A stretch of 64,000 nucleotides of DNA from Lampris incognitus (GCF_029633865.1 NC_079219.1:52599121-52663120); one strand, 5' to 3'; counted from the first letter of the stretch, positions 12,370 to 24,650 are shown. Numbers and translations are program-made. The notes: generated by a model from the letters alone, not told the origin.

Positions 12370-12886
12370 TTGGGGGGGGGGGGGCTCCCTCCTTTTCTCC
12401 CCAACTGTATCCGGCCAATTACCCCACTCTTGTGTTGCTGTCTTGTGTTGTGTTGCTGTAAAGCCCCTTGAGGCAATTTTGTAATTTGTGATATTGGGCT
12501 ACACAAATAAAATTGACTTGACTTGACGCTGCTCCAACCCCCTCCGCCGATCCGGGGAGGGCTGCAGACTACCACACGCCTCCTCCGATACAAGTGGAGT
12601 CGCCAGCCGCTTCTTTTCACCTGGCAGTGAGGAGTTTCACCAGGGGGGGACATAGCTCGTGGGAGGATCACGCTATTCCCCCCCGGTTCCCCCTCCCCCA
12701 CACCCGAACAGGCGCCCCGACCGACCAGAGGAGGCGCTAGTGCAGCGACCAGGACACATCCCCACATCCGGCTTCTCACCCGCAGACATGGCCAATTGTG
12801 TCCGTAGGGACGCCCGACCAAGCCGGAGGTAACACGGGGATTCGAACCGGCAACAGAACAGACCGCTACGCTACCCGGACGCCCTG
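12370..12886 (-). mobile_element. tRNA-derived SINE, copy 3, interrupted by another element
   Basis: It is the same family as copies 1 and 2, with a 13-bp perfect target duplication AAGTCTACTTTTT at 12357-12369 and 12887-12899. The body is broken at 12432-12527 by the 3' tail of a different retroelement, which replaced about 16 bp. The tRNA-like head is shortened around its B box. Confidence 0.9.
12432..12527 (+). mobile_element. 3' tail fragment of a non-LTR retroelement nested in SINE copy 3
   Basis: This 96-bp piece contains GCTGTAAAGCCCCTTGAGGC and ends in repeated TTGAC units. It matches the end of the larger copy at 47471-47863. A 3'-truncated tail with short terminal repeats is typical of L2/CR1-like or RTE-like insertion. 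Confidence 0.8.
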
Positions 12887-14002
12887 AAGTCTACTTTTTA
12901 CCTCCAACCACAAATGACCCGGTGGTGGTTTTATAGCAATATTATTACAATCCATCACTAATGGGTGCATTTGCTCATTGGTTTCTGTACAAATAAGTAC
13001 AACTGGACTTCTATCTGATCTCACGGGACACGTTTCAATGCTGTGAGGCAGAAGAGGCGACCAGGCCCCGTCAGGGAAGTCCTCAAGCCTTTGTATTTTT
13101 CTTTTAAGGACACTGAGGACATAGTATCTAATTTCAGGATCAGGAATCAGGAATATTGTCATTCCATTCCATTCACCTGCACACATGAAATGAAACGGAA
13201 TACCGTTTCCCCCTGCCCACAGCAGCGCAACACAAAGACAAAAACACACACCCAAACTACACAAAAACTACAAAACACACATATCCAACATATCAACAAC
13301 AAAATTCACTGTCCAAAACAGCGAACGCCAGGATGACTGTTGGAAGTGCTGGTCTGCATGGGCTAGCAGTTAGCTTAGCCTGCCCCGCTTCCACTTCCTG
13401 TCAGACCGCCCTCGGCGTTTCCTCCTCAGGCGCAGCTCCAGGCAGGGCCGTGGTCCCTGGGACCACCGGAAGCAGCAGACCAGGCTCTCCCAGCCAATCC
13501 AACGCCAGCCAGACACCCCCGACACACCTCCCCACACTCCACACGATGACACTCAAACACAGTCAAGGCTAGGCGAGGCCGCCGCCAGACCGCCCTCGGT
13601 GTTATCGGAACTGCCGGTCTGCATGGGCTAGCAGTTAGCATATATCTGACTAAGTATATGATGATTAGGTGACCATCGGGTTAGGGTTAGGTGTCCCTAA
13701 TGTGAATATTTACATCACAGCCATTTCAAACTGTCACACCGAGGAAGCTCTTCATCGGTCCTTCCATAAAAGTGGTCTCTGAAGTGGTCTCTGGCATCTA
13801 GTTTTACTTTCACTTCCTATCCTGTGTTGGAGCGCTGAGGGTCGGCATGCTTTTCCAGCATGTTTACTGATATTTTCTACATCCTAGCTTTGATTTTTTT
13901 TTGTTTTTTTTGGAGGAGTCACATTGAGGGTTAACACTGACAGTGAGCTAGCACGACGGCAGGAGAGGTGAGGCGAGGGGACAAGGGGTGTCGGGTGATT
14001 TT
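12887..14002. other. No gene seen; contains a local duplication of about 30 bp
   Basis: The sequence GGTCTGCATGGGCTAGCAGT occurs at about 13351 and again at about 13617. An AGACCGCCCTCGG block likewise occurs at about 13403 and 13587, so a short segment is duplicated with the two blocks in swapped order. A GGGTTAGGGTTAGG telomere-like octad is at about 13678-13691. A minus-strand peptide around 12935 containing PPPGH is treated as a weak relic candidate only. Confidence 0.55.
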
Positions 14003-14202
14003 NNNNNNNNNNNNNNNNNNNNNNNNNNNNNNNNNNNNNNNNNNNNNNNNNNNNNNNNNNNNNNNNNNNNNNNNNNNNNNNNNNNNNNNNNNNNNNNNNN
14101 NNNNNNNNNNNNNNNNNNNNNNNNNNNNNNNNNNNNNNNNNNNNNNNNNNNNNNNNNNNNNNNNNNNNNNNNNNNNNNNNNNNNNNNNNNNNNNNNNNNN
14201 NN
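14003..14202. other. Assembly gap (200 N)
   Basis: There are exactly 200 N bases, the usual placeholder for a gap of unknown size. Open frames running through it are meaningless. Confidence 1.
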
Positions 14203-15466
14203 TTTCATCATAAGTACGGGATAATTGTACCTGTTGCCAGTGAGATATTGCCAGAGGTTTGGTTCAGGGTGATAGTCCTTGGGAATTTTCGACTAGGACA
14301 GTGTCAGATAGGACAGGGTAGGATGCTTCTGTCCTAGTAACTTGTAACTGTATATCACCAGTCTGAAAGCAGTCTCTTTTGGACAAAAGCATCACACTTG
14401 TTTGAATGAGTCAAATTATTACACAACGGTCATCTTGTACGTGTTCCCACTTTGTGTTGTGTGTGTTCTTGGACAAGGCATCTGTCCGAGACAGCTGGCA
14501 TTATCACATCAAGAAATGACCTTACCATCTAAATATACTGAAGTTGAAGTAAGCCTTTATGGCAGCATTTGGCAAAGTCAAAGTCAATGTAATATATGTG
14601 TAATACATTTGTAATGTATCTGTAATAGATTTACACACACTGAGGCCACATTTTCTGCCTTAACCAAAAGAAAAAAGAAAAAGAAAAGAAACACTAATAC
14701 AAATGTGATTTGTATTAAGTGTTTGGGAGGAAATTCCCCCCCTACCCCCCCCACCCCCAAAAATGTCAGCGGGCCGATCTCACGTCCTGAAGCCGGAGCT
14801 CAGCACAGAGACGAGGAGAAGTGAATGCCACCTGTTTCACAGCCACTTGTACTATGCTCTTGGCATAATACAAGCTTGTTCATGGCAGCTTAGCACCAGA
14901 CCATATGAGGTGGCACTGCCAGCTGAACATGGGGGAAACTGGTGTTAACTTCAGCCTACTACAATCTGTGGCATCCTGTGCATTTAAATCACATGATCCC
15001 CCCCACTTATATATGGCGATTTCCCACTTTGTAAAAAAAAAAAAGAGCAAAAAAAAGCAATGCCCTGTTGTGACTTGGACCGCTGGAGCGGGCATTGCAT
15101 TCCTGTCTAGTCTGGGAAGAAATTCTTACAGTATAAGGAGGGACCTCGTTCTCCGACACCAGAGTTATGCTCATTCGCTGACATGTCCACATTTTGCCGT
15201 AGCGAAGGAATAAAACACAAACTGTGGGCCTGTCGCAGCGCTCCTCCATAACAGAGCTAACAACATGTATCGGCCTTAACTCGAACCAGTCACGGAAAAG
15301 AGAGTCCAGCTCATTCTTATGCAAGCTTGGCCACAGCAGCAATGCTTGTTGTCTGCGAGCGCTACTTCTGTAGTGTCATGTAGTAAGAAGGCTTAACGCC
15401 AAAACCTCTATTTTTGTTTGGTCAACCACCTTGTATTAACTTGAGTCAATACAGAACAAATTTCAC

Positions 15467-15964
15467 TCACTGGTGATTCAATACAGCAAGTAGTTCCACT
15501 TCTACAGCCTCAAGTGGTTTTGGGGAACCGGCCTTCTCACGGGTTTCTTGTTTATATCTGATCTCACAAAATAGTAACAAAGAGGGCACATGGCGGTAGA
15601 AAAAGATGTTCTGCGCCCGGCCTTTGTTTCTGTATGCCATGGCAGCCTCGGGATATTGAAAGCACTGGCGAGGAACCTCTCGCAGCCAACAAGCGTTGCT
15701 ACTGTGCCAAATTCGCACTAAAGATTTTGGACTTGAAGCTACAATCCTGAACGTTGTTGTTTTGTTTGACATGTCTTTGATGATCCTGGGAACTGCATTG
15801 GTGTTTTGGTGTTTGACCACCCGGAATCCCAAAGATTCATTTGAGTCCACAGGAGTTAATGTGTCATCGCCTTCCTCACCCAGGAGAAACAAAATAAACC
15901 TGGGTTTTTTAGCCAGTGATGTAGCGCCTGCTGCTAACAGTCTTTTGTGGGCCTGGTCTGCCAT
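15467..15964 (-). CDS. Unidentified 165-codon open reading frame
   Basis: An ATG-to-stop frame encodes a peptide beginning MADQAHKRLLAAGATSLAKK and ending ELLAVLNHQ. It has mixed composition with charged and hydrophobic residues and is not low-complexity, unlike most long frames in this window. I do not recognise any domain; there is no signal peptide or membrane segment. It is AT-rich like its surroundings. It could be a fragment of an unrecognised transposon, a retrocopy, or chance. No promoter or poly(A) assignment is possible. Confidence 0.25.
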   Translation of the reverse strand: MADQAHKRLLAAGATSLAKKPRFILFLLGEEGDDTLTPVDSNESLGFRVVKHQNTNAVPRIIKDMSNKTTTFRIVASSPKSLVRIWHSSNACWLREVPRQCFQYPEAAMAYRNKGRAQNIFFYRHVPSLLLFCEIRYKQETREKAGSPKPLEAVEVELLAVLNHQ

Positions 15965-16203
15965 ATATTTATGTTAGCTACAACGTCTCTTCTTCTTCAG
16001 ACTCATGGCAAATGTGAAGAAGAGACTAGTCTTTCTTTGTGACTACTTCCACATTTGGCTGCTACGGTGAAGATGTAAAATGCCATTTGGTGGCTCATTT
16101 TACCCAGGAGAATTTTACCCCAAAAGTAACCATTAAAGGAGGCAAATACAAATGCATTCATGATTTATATATTTGTAGATTAGCAATTGCCTCAAATATG
16201 CCG

Positions 16204-16311
16204 TGATCCATCCATCCATCCATCCATTATCCAAACCGCTTATCCTGCTCTCAGGGTCATGGGGATGCTGGAGCCTATCCCAGCAGTCATTGGGCGGGAG
16301 GCAGGAAATGT
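16204..16311 (+). repeat. Fragment of a common fish interspersed repeat
   Basis: It begins with (ATCC)n and continues AAACCGCTTATCCTGCTCTC and GGAGCCTATCCCAGCAGTCA. I recognise this from memory as a high-copy teleost repeat that usually extends further. Here it stops after GGGCGGGAGGCAGG. Confidence 0.7.
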
Positions 16312-19300
16312 CAAAAATGACAATTGTTCCCTGTAAGTCCTCAGAATTTTTAGCTTTAAAGTGTCTTTTTGGAAATTGTTTTGCTTTATGAGACAGGATA
16401 GAGGAGAACAGGGATGAAATGCGACACAGATCGTAGGATAGAAATTAATCTAAGACACAACATTCTGATCACAGACTGGTATTTGGTCAAAAACTTTGGA
16501 GTGTTTTTTTAAGTGTTGTAGCGCTTGCGGTGTTGAAAAATATATCATAGGGTCGCTAACAACATTTACGAGTGTTTCCCGAAGCATGTCATACAGCTTA
16601 TGGACTAGTTTATAAAATATCTCGTAAAATATGTTGTAGGACATGAAGATGTATTGCTATAGGGAAACCCTGCCTCGGCCGAGGAACCGGGATGTCCCAT
16701 ACCCCAGTCTCCTTTCTGAGACAGCGCTGATGTCCTGGGCAGGAGACAGCAGTTATATTGAACTGTATTTAAAACTTTTAACTGACCAATGAACACCACG
16801 TTTGTGTTTTTTCCAGGAAACTGCTTGAAGATGAATACCGTATATTGGATATTAAGTTATGCCCTTCAGCATTTCATTGTGAAAATGTTAAAGATCAACA
16901 TGTGATTTTGATAACATTTTGACAAAGTGAAGCTCCGGAGCTCTGAAGAACAAAGAGCACTAAATCAAGCACATGACAAAACAGATAGGAATAACTTTTC
17001 AGCTTCTTTTCACAAGCATTTTACAGTATGAACTCCAGGTAAATGCCATTTGTCTTAAAATCAGACAGCCCATGATGGGCAACAGGCTTATCCTATGTGT
17101 GATGTGTACGTGTGATGACGTTATTTGAACACTGCGTAGACGAGCAAACATGGCAGCAACAATATTAATGGCATTTGGAGTTTTGTTTTTCCCATTGTCT
17201 CTGAGCTGCTATTCAGTTGCAGCAAACACGTGCCTTACGTAGCCATACACAGATGTTTCCCTCCGAGATTAGCCTGTGATAAAGTGCCTTGAATGAAAGG
17301 CCATCAACTCCCACGCATGCAGATGCCTCGGGGACCTTTACAGGGTCCTTCATTTTACTCTCTTAATATATGGTGATAATGAGGGAGCCTTCAAACCCTC
17401 CCTGAAAAATATATCTTCAGTGCAGCCCTGCCTCGCTGGCTGCCCTCCACATGCCATTTGGTCTCAGGTCTTAAATCTGCTGGAATGTCTTAAAAAATAC
17501 CAGAGCTGTACAATAGGTGGACACTATCAGAGAGGAATGTGTCATCCTATGTCCACATGGACGACTTGAAAAATAATGGATTTGTGGTGTAACATTACCT
17601 TTACGTCCTAGAACAGAAATTGAACTTGGGACTTAAACCTGACAGGACTATTCTACAACACAGTTAAGATGATTCTGTGAGCATTGAGCATCCCTGTTAT
17701 TTTAATGTTACCTTGCATTCAGGCTTGTATTACTGGTTTAAATCCTTTCCTAGATGTCTGTGTCCTTAGTTAACATACCAACACTGTAAACAATGGAGCA
17801 AATCTTGACCATCTGTGATCACAGGAGCCACAAAAACAGCAAGATTTTCAGAAGAGTAGAGCTGGAACCAGAAATGGTTTCTTGGCATGGGTCTTGGAGT
17901 AGAAATCACAGGTCTTACGAGTCCTGAGGGTGTTGTTTTGCCTGGCGGTGCGTTCAGGCAACACTTACAAACACGTGCTGTCCAACTAGCTGGAGAGCCA
18001 GCGGACTTGCTTTATAGGCTATGGACCGGGGCGGTGTGAGGGAGGTATGGGCACGTAAAAAAGTGCCTGGCCACAGGAATCAAAGACGAGAGACGGCATC
18101 CCGGGGACGCGTGAGCTGCCGTGATGGGACTCTAACAGACAGGAGAGGCCAAGTTTGCCATTCACCCCCACCCTCCACCCCCAGCGAAGAGGCCACCTCC
18201 CCGGGGCCACTGTGGTTTCTCAGTATCACCTATCAGCCCAGCCAATCAGCGGGCTGAGATAAAGCAGTTCCTCTAAGGCCGGAAAGCCTTTGAACACGGC
18301 AGGGGAAAAACTCCCCCAGCCCTCTTATCTCATTAAACTTGAAAAGGAATATTAATCCTTGAAGGGCTAAGATAACAGTATGGATGACACCAGTCAGAGA
18401 CTGACAGCCAATATAAACCCCTATCTATGTTGGGTCATTGGTGTTTCATCTCGGGAGACAAAAGAGGGAACGGCGGAATTCCTCAGCCGTTTACAAAGAC
18501 AGGTTAAGTAAGATGTCGCCTCTTGCATCGGTGATTCGTGAAGCTGTTTTTAATGAAGGAACCGCAAACTGGTACTCACTGATGGAACAGCATTTTGCCA
18601 TTACATCATAAAACTACAATTTTTAACAAAGTTTAGAAAAAAGTCAGTTTTCAAGTAAATAAATGCTGAAAAGCAGTTTCACATGCATTAATCTTACTCA
18701 GCATTATATCATCCGTGATAATAGAACAAATGACAAATTTTCTCCACTGATCTCATGCACACAAGCCATCAGCCATACAAAGCTAGGCCTCACAGACATG
18801 GGATCATCCCCAGCCAACTTGGACTGGCTCGAACAATTGGAGAGGACTGAATGTACATTTGGTTTGTCACCAGCCGCAGGGAGCGGAGCACACACGCAGT
18901 CCAACAGAAATGAGTCTATGACAGGAACCAATATGAAAGCAGTCTTTTTCTGTTGTTGTTTTTCAGTTAGAGGTGGCCCTTTTCACTTTAGCACACTAAA
19001 AAAAGTCTTCTTTATTCGCCACCAGTGCAGTCTCTGTTGCACTGTCCCACACCTCCACTGTGCTAACAGCACATGGAAAGAAAAACACCACGTTGGACCT
19101 CTTGATGCCAGCTTCACAGAAATCTTGACATGCACACAAGAAAACGGAGGCTGCGCTTTCGGCCCACTGTCCTATTTAATTTAGACAGGCAGTATAAGTT
19201 TATCTTACAAATGCCGGTAATAAAGTGATGTGCGGTGGTTTTCGCATTTACCACCACTAGCGAGTCAAATATAGCATACGCCTTGTACTGCATACCTACT

Positions 19301-19540
19301 CAATGTTAGGTCGATAAAATGGTAACACTAACTCAGAGCCTGGTTGGCTGACGCCCAGCCTCGATGAAATTAATGAATTTGAGACATTTAAATGTGAGCT
19401 TTATAAATTACACTGATAACAGTGTCAAAAGGTTTTCATGTCACTTTTGGGAATATGCCAATTTACAGGGTCGGGACATCAAAATACCTCCCATCAATAC
19501 AAACTGTGATTATAATCAAATTATTTAAATAACAGTACAG

Positions 19541-20413
19541 ATACACCGATGAGCCAAAACATTAAAACCACCTGAGGCCACTGCCATCAGGGAATACCGT
19601 TGCCATGAAGGGGTGTACCTGGTCTGCAGCAATGTGTAGGTATGAGTCAAAGTAACATCCACATGAATGCCAGGATCCAAGGTTTCAGAACATTGCCCAG
19701 AGCCTCACACTGCCTCCGCCGGCTTGCCTTCTTCCCATAGTGCATCATGGTGCCATCTCCTCCCCAGGTAAATGACACACATACACCCGGCCGTCCACAT
19801 GATGTAAAAGAAAACATGATACATCAGACCAGGCCACCTTCTTCCACTGCTGCATGGTCCATTTCTGACACTCGTGTGCCCATTATAGGGGCTTTCGGTG
19901 GTGGACAGGGGTCATCATGGGCATCTACGCAGCCCCATACACAACAAGCTGAGATGCACTGTGTGTTCTGACACCTGTCTATCATAGCCAGCATTAACCT
20001 TTTCAGCAATTTGAGCTGTAGTAGCTCTTCCGTGGGATCAGACCAGATGGAATAGCCTTCGTTCTCTACACGCATCAGTGAGTCATGGAAGCCATGACCC
20101 TGTCACCGGTTCACCAGTTGTCCTTCCTTGGACCACTTTTTAGGTACTGACCACACTGGGAACACCCCACAAGACCTGCTGTTTTGGAGATGATCTGACC
20201 CAGTCGTCTAGCTATCACAATTTGGCTCGTGTCAAAGTCACTAAGATCTGTACGCTTGACCATTTTTCCTGCTTCCAACACATCAACTTCAAGAACTGAC
20301 TGTTCACTTGCTGCCTAATATATCCCACCCCTGTACAGGTGCCATTGTAACAAGATAATCAATGTTATTCACTTCACCTGTCGTGGTTTTCATGTTTTGG
20401 CTGATTGGTGTAT
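19541..20413. mobile_element. DNA transposon with terminal inverted repeats, probably non-autonomous
   Basis: The left end ATACACCGATGAGCCAAAAC and the right end GTTTTGGCTGATTGGTGTAT are inverted repeats with few mismatches, and AAACCACCTG is mirrored further in. The interior (about 870 bp) has no continuous transposase frame. The superfamily is uncertain because the flanking duplication is not clear. Confidence 0.75.
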
Positions 20414-20519
20414 AACGCAGAAGCATCTAGGTGCAGTTACAATAAGATGTCTGCCTACTACAGGCCTACCTGGTTTGGCATGATCCCTAACTCTAGGGCA
20501 TAACATTTCATAACTAGCG

Positions 20520-20757
20520 AAATTTGATCACATCACTAGTTGAACACATATCGACTGGTGAGCAGTTTTGTCGAACTAGTAAGATGACGATGTCAACGTG
20601 CCAAAAATATCAATCAACTAGTGTGACAACAAGCCCAACGAATGTCTCGCTAGTTGTGCATCGTCACTCACTAGTGCTGAGTGAGGGTCAGCTAGTCAAA
20701 GGAAAGGCCCAACATGTAAGAAACATTTCCAACATGTTGGGTCAAAATCTATACATG
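20520..20757. repeat. ACTAGT-rich repeat, left part
   Basis: The palindrome ACTAGT occurs at 20535, 20575, 20617 and 20670, with related GCTAGT sites between. The segment is cut by the Ty3/gypsy insertion and continues at 25327. Confidence 0.6.
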
Positions 20758-20762
20758 GTCGG

Positions 20763-20947
20763 TGTGATGAGAACTACAGTGCCCAGCGTGCTGTGTACGT
20801 AAGAGGAGGGGCACGCAACCATATGTTTTAGCGCGGTTCTGGACTGGGGCATTCTGGGGATTGTCCGGGTCGGGGACTGGAAGCGGATGGCTGAATAAAG
20901 CACGTTATTAATCGCGACTCCCTTGCCTGTCGTTTATGCACATGACA
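20763..20947 (+). repeat. 5' LTR of the Ty3/gypsy element
   Basis: It starts TGTGATGAGAAC and ends GCACATGACA. A GAATAAAG hexamer context (AATAAA) lies about 50 bp before the end and could serve as the poly(A) signal. Confidence 0.93.
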
Positions 20948-20984
20948 TGGTGTCAGAAGATCTTCGAGTCCACTTACCTCAATA

Positions 20985-21675
20985 ATGGGGAACGGAGTTG
21001 GTCCGGTGAGACGAGGAATGGCAACATTTCATCCCCCCGAGGCGTTTGAGTTCACGCAGCCGGCGGCATGGCCGATTTGGATTCAGAGGTTTTCCCGGTT
21101 TCCACTAGCGACCAAGCTAAATGCGGAGGACGGTGAGATCCAAGTCAATTCCTTGATATAGGCAATGGGGAAAGATGCAGAAGCTATTTTTAATTCATTT
21201 ACGTTCGAAGAGGCTTCTCGCGCTAGCGATGATGACAGGGTGGTCAGTAAGTTCAACGAGCATTTCGTACCACGGAGAAATGTCCTCCACGAACGTGCAT
21301 GTTTTCCCCAGCGCGCGCAGAGAGCTGGAGAGACTGTCGAGGCCTTTGTGAGGAGGAGTTTATATGAGGTGGCAGAACACTGCGAGTTCAGGGCATTAAA
21401 GGAAGTGCACATTCGTGATAGAGTTGTGATCGGAGTTGCTGACCGAGACGTGTCACAGCAGAAGTTGCAGATGGAGGATGAGCTCCCGCTAGGAAAAGCG
21501 GTGCAAATGGGCCCCCCCGTCAGTTCCAACTGGTTAAACAGCAAAACGCGGAAGGAATTACAGCTGAACTGAATGCAGTTAGCAAAGCACAGGGCGCCAA
21601 TACAAACCGCAACCGCCACAATAAGGGCAACGGAAACGCACAGCGGCCCAAAACAGCCTGCCCCCCATGTAATCG
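20985..21675 (+). pseudogene. gag of the Ty3/gypsy element, disrupted
   Basis: The frame from the ATG at 20985 has the gag-like pattern of a PPEAFEF...WPIWIQRF start and a downstream capsid-like region (FNEHFVPRRN, ERACFPQRAQ, VEAFVRRSLYEVAEHC). A TAG stop interrupts it at 21159-21161, and a frameshift near the C-run at 21511-21517 shifts the nucleocapsid part into another frame. Function is inferred from position and pattern. Confidence 0.8.
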
Positions 21676-21676
21676 C

Positions 21677-22310
21677 GTGCACGGGCAGCAGCAGCAGGAA
21701 TGCCCTGCACGCAACAGGCGTTGCAGGAAATGCGACAAGCTGGGACATTTTGCTGCCGTATGCAAAGCCAGAGACGTGAGGGAGGTCGTTCACCAGGGTG
21801 ATGCGTATGAGGGCGAAGCGGAAAGTGAAAGCAACCCCTACTTCCTCGGTTGCATAGAGGGGAAGGATTTTGAGAAAAAGTGGCAAGTGGAGTTACCGAT
21901 CTGCGGCAAGCTGGTTAATTTTAAAATCGATACAGGGGCGGACATCACTACCATGTCACAGACTGCATATACTAGGTCACTGCCTGAACGGCCACAGCTG
22001 GTTAAAACATCAATCGACCTGAGAAGCCCAGGGGGAGCACTGCAGTGTGCGGGGAAATTTGTGGCATGCACGGAGAGACGGGGGAAGATGCACAAAATTG
22101 GGATTTTTGTGATAAAAGGGCCAAATGCCAACAATCTATTGAGTCGCAGAGCTGCATGTGAAATGGGCCTAGTTTGTAGAACAGATCAGGTTAGCGAAGA
22201 TGTTTTCGGGGACATTGGATTGCTTAATTGTGAACCTGTCATGATTGAGCTTAAGCCCAATATACAGCCTTATGCCCTCAGCACGCCATGCAGGGTCCCT
22301 TTCCCTGCCG
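21677..22310 (+). pseudogene. Zinc knuckle and aspartic protease region of the Ty3/gypsy element
   Basis: The frame encodes a CCHC knuckle (C16-x2-C19-x4-H24-x4-C29), which binds RNA. It then encodes a retropepsin-like protease with FKIDTGADITTM, the DTGA catalytic motif. The frame is lost near 22293-22312, just before the reverse transcriptase. Confidence 0.85.
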
Positions 22311-24650
22311 AAGGTGGACGACGAGCTGCAACGCATGCAGTCCTTGGGGATCATCACAGAAGTGACCGAGCCCACAGAGTGGTGTGCACCCATGGTGCCC
22401 GTAGTCAAAAAGAACGGCAAGATACGGATCTGTGTGGACCTAAAGCGATTAAACCAGGCTGTTAAGCACGAGCGGTTTATGCTTCCCACGCTGGAGGACA
22501 TTATGCCCAAGTTAGCAGGGGCAGGGGTTTTTACAACGCTAGACGCATCGTCTGGCTTCTGGCAAATTCCGCTAGATCCCAGATGTGTAAAACTAACCAC
22601 TTTCATTACTCCCAGAGGCCGGTTCTGGTTCCAGCGGCTCCCGTTCGGCATCACATCGGCACCGGAGATCTTCCAGAGGGAAATGTGCATTCTGCTGAGA
22701 GACCACAAGGGCACGGTCGTCGTCATGGATGACATACTCGTGTACGGCAAGGACCAGGACGAGCACGATAGAAACTTGGAGGCGGTACTGCAGACAATCA
22801 AAACATCGGGGCTGAAGCTCAACCGGGAGAAATGCCGCTTCAGCAGGAGTGAGTTGCAATATTTCGGGCACATCATCAGCAAAGACGGCATCAAACCAGA
22901 TCCAGGCAAGGTGAAGGCCATCTCAGACATGCAGAGCCCCGAGAATGTCCCTCAGGTGAGACAGTGGCTGGGTATGGTAAATTATCTGGGGAGGTTTCTA
23001 CCCGAACTGTCATCAGTGCTACACCCGGTGAGTGAGCTGCTGAAGAAAGACGCAGAGTGGCAGTGGGGGGAGCCCCAACAGCAAGCCTTCACCAAGGTAA
23101 AAGCAATGTTGTCTTCCACTCCTGCCCTGGCATACTATGATGTAGCAAGGCCCACCATTGTGAGCGCGGACGCTAGTAGTTACGGGCTGGGGGCAGCACT
23201 GTTGCAGGTTCAGGGGGACAAAGTTCAGCCTGTTGCCTTCTGCTCCAGAACTCTCACAGATGCAGAGAAGAGATACTCTCAGTTAGAGAAGGAATGCCTT
23301 GCAGGGGTGTGGGCCTGTGAGCGGTTTTCCCGTTATCTGTTAGGCTTGGCTGAGTTTAGCTTACAGACAGACCACAAGCCCCTGGCCCCCCTCATTAATG
23401 CATATGATCTGGACAAAGTGCCGCCGAGATGCCAGCGGCTTCTAATTTGTCTAATGCGTTTTAACCCCAGAGCAGTGTATGTTCCGGGTTCACAGCTGGT
23501 GGTGGCCGATGCCCTTTCCAGGAACCCACTCCAGGACGGCCGCGGGGCAGACACAGACGGGGATATGCGTGCGCATGTCGAAGCTGTGATCGAAACCAAA
23601 CCAGTGTCGAGCACGAAGCTGGACATGTTAAAGCAGGCCACGCGTCAGGACGACACAATGCAGAGGGTGATCGGGTACACCAGAGAGGGATGGCCGAGGC
23701 ACGTGCCCTTTTATCTGCATGGCTACCACGCTGCGAGGGCATCGCTGTCCGAGGCAGACGGGCTGCTCCTGTACCAAGACAGGATTGTAATTCCCCCCGC
23801 GTATCAGGAAGACATCCTACACAGGATTCACGAAGGGCACCAAGGCTTTACAAAGTGTCGTGAAAGAGCCAGGATGTCTGTCTGGTGGCCCAGCATCGGA
23901 TCGGACATTTACCGGAAAGTTACACAGTGCACATTCTGCCAAATCAATAAGCCCTCACAGTACAAAGAGCCTCTATGTACAACACCACTGCCGCCCGGCC
24001 CATGGCACAAGATTGGGGTAGACCTTTGCGAGCAGGATGGAAAAAACTACCTGGTGGTGGTTGATTATTATTCCAGGGACATTGAGATCGCCCAGCTACA
24101 GACCACCTCCAGTCTACAGGTGATTGAGCAGCTGAAAGGTATGTTCGCACGATGGGGCGTCCCTGGAGAACTCATTAATGACAATGCCACACAGTTTACG
24201 TCAGCCGAATTTAGGCAGTTTTGTAGGAACTATGATTTCCGCCACACAGCACGCAGCCCCCACTTCCCCCAGGCAAATGGAGCTGCCGAAAGGGCCGTCG
24301 GGACGGCCAAAAGAATTTTGCGGCAGCCTGACCCTCACCTAGCGCTGATGTGCTACCGCGCCACACCAATTGCTGCCACAGGTGCGAGCCCCGCGCAGCT
24401 CATGACCGGCCGCCAGATCCGGACCAACATGCCTGTGCTGGAGAGGAAACTCCAGCCACAGCTCTTCGACCACAAGGAGGTGGAGAAGAATGACAGAAGG
24501 GCAAAAGAGGCTTATAAGTTTTTCTTCGACAGGAGACACTCTGCATGTGCCCTAACCGAACTGCACTCAGGCAAGAGAGTACGAGTCAAACTAGATGGAC
24601 AAAAGGGGTGGAACATGCCTGCAGTCGTGGCGAATCCCTCAGGGAACCAC
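22245..24650 (+). CDS. pol of the Ty3/gypsy element: reverse transcriptase, RNase H, integrase
   Basis: This is a long open frame (the open part extends to 24881, but homology ends near 24650). Numbering from the ATG at 22245, reverse transcriptase occupies about 25-235 with D100 and the D162-D163 pair in a VMDDILVYG context. RNase H follows at about 290-420 (D307, E346 or E348, D374). The integrase zinc region has H527, H530, C560 and C563, and the catalytic D591, D644 and E680 are spaced as D-D-35-E. The start codon given is only the first ATG in frame; in a working element this part would be made as a polyprotein. Frameshifts at both ends separate it from protease and from the pol C-terminus. 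Confidence 0.88.

Larger units (their letters stand above)
14203..19540. other. No recognisable gene; AT-rich spacer with one unexplained open frame
   Basis: The interval contains a minus-strand 165-codon frame (15467-15964, listed separately), a repeat fragment at 16204-16311, and a cluster of AGATAA/TTATCT motifs near 18255-18385. The remaining short frames match nothing I recognise. Confidence 0.55.

Noticed and set aside
12866..13264. Minus-strand frame containing PPPGH as a definite HDAC GHH exon
   Set aside because: Only about half the nucleotides match over 48 bp, flanking residues do not align, and splice sites are absent. It is kept only as a weak candidate.
13678..13691. Telomeric repeat
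   Set aside because: Only two copies of GGGTTA; too short to mean anything.
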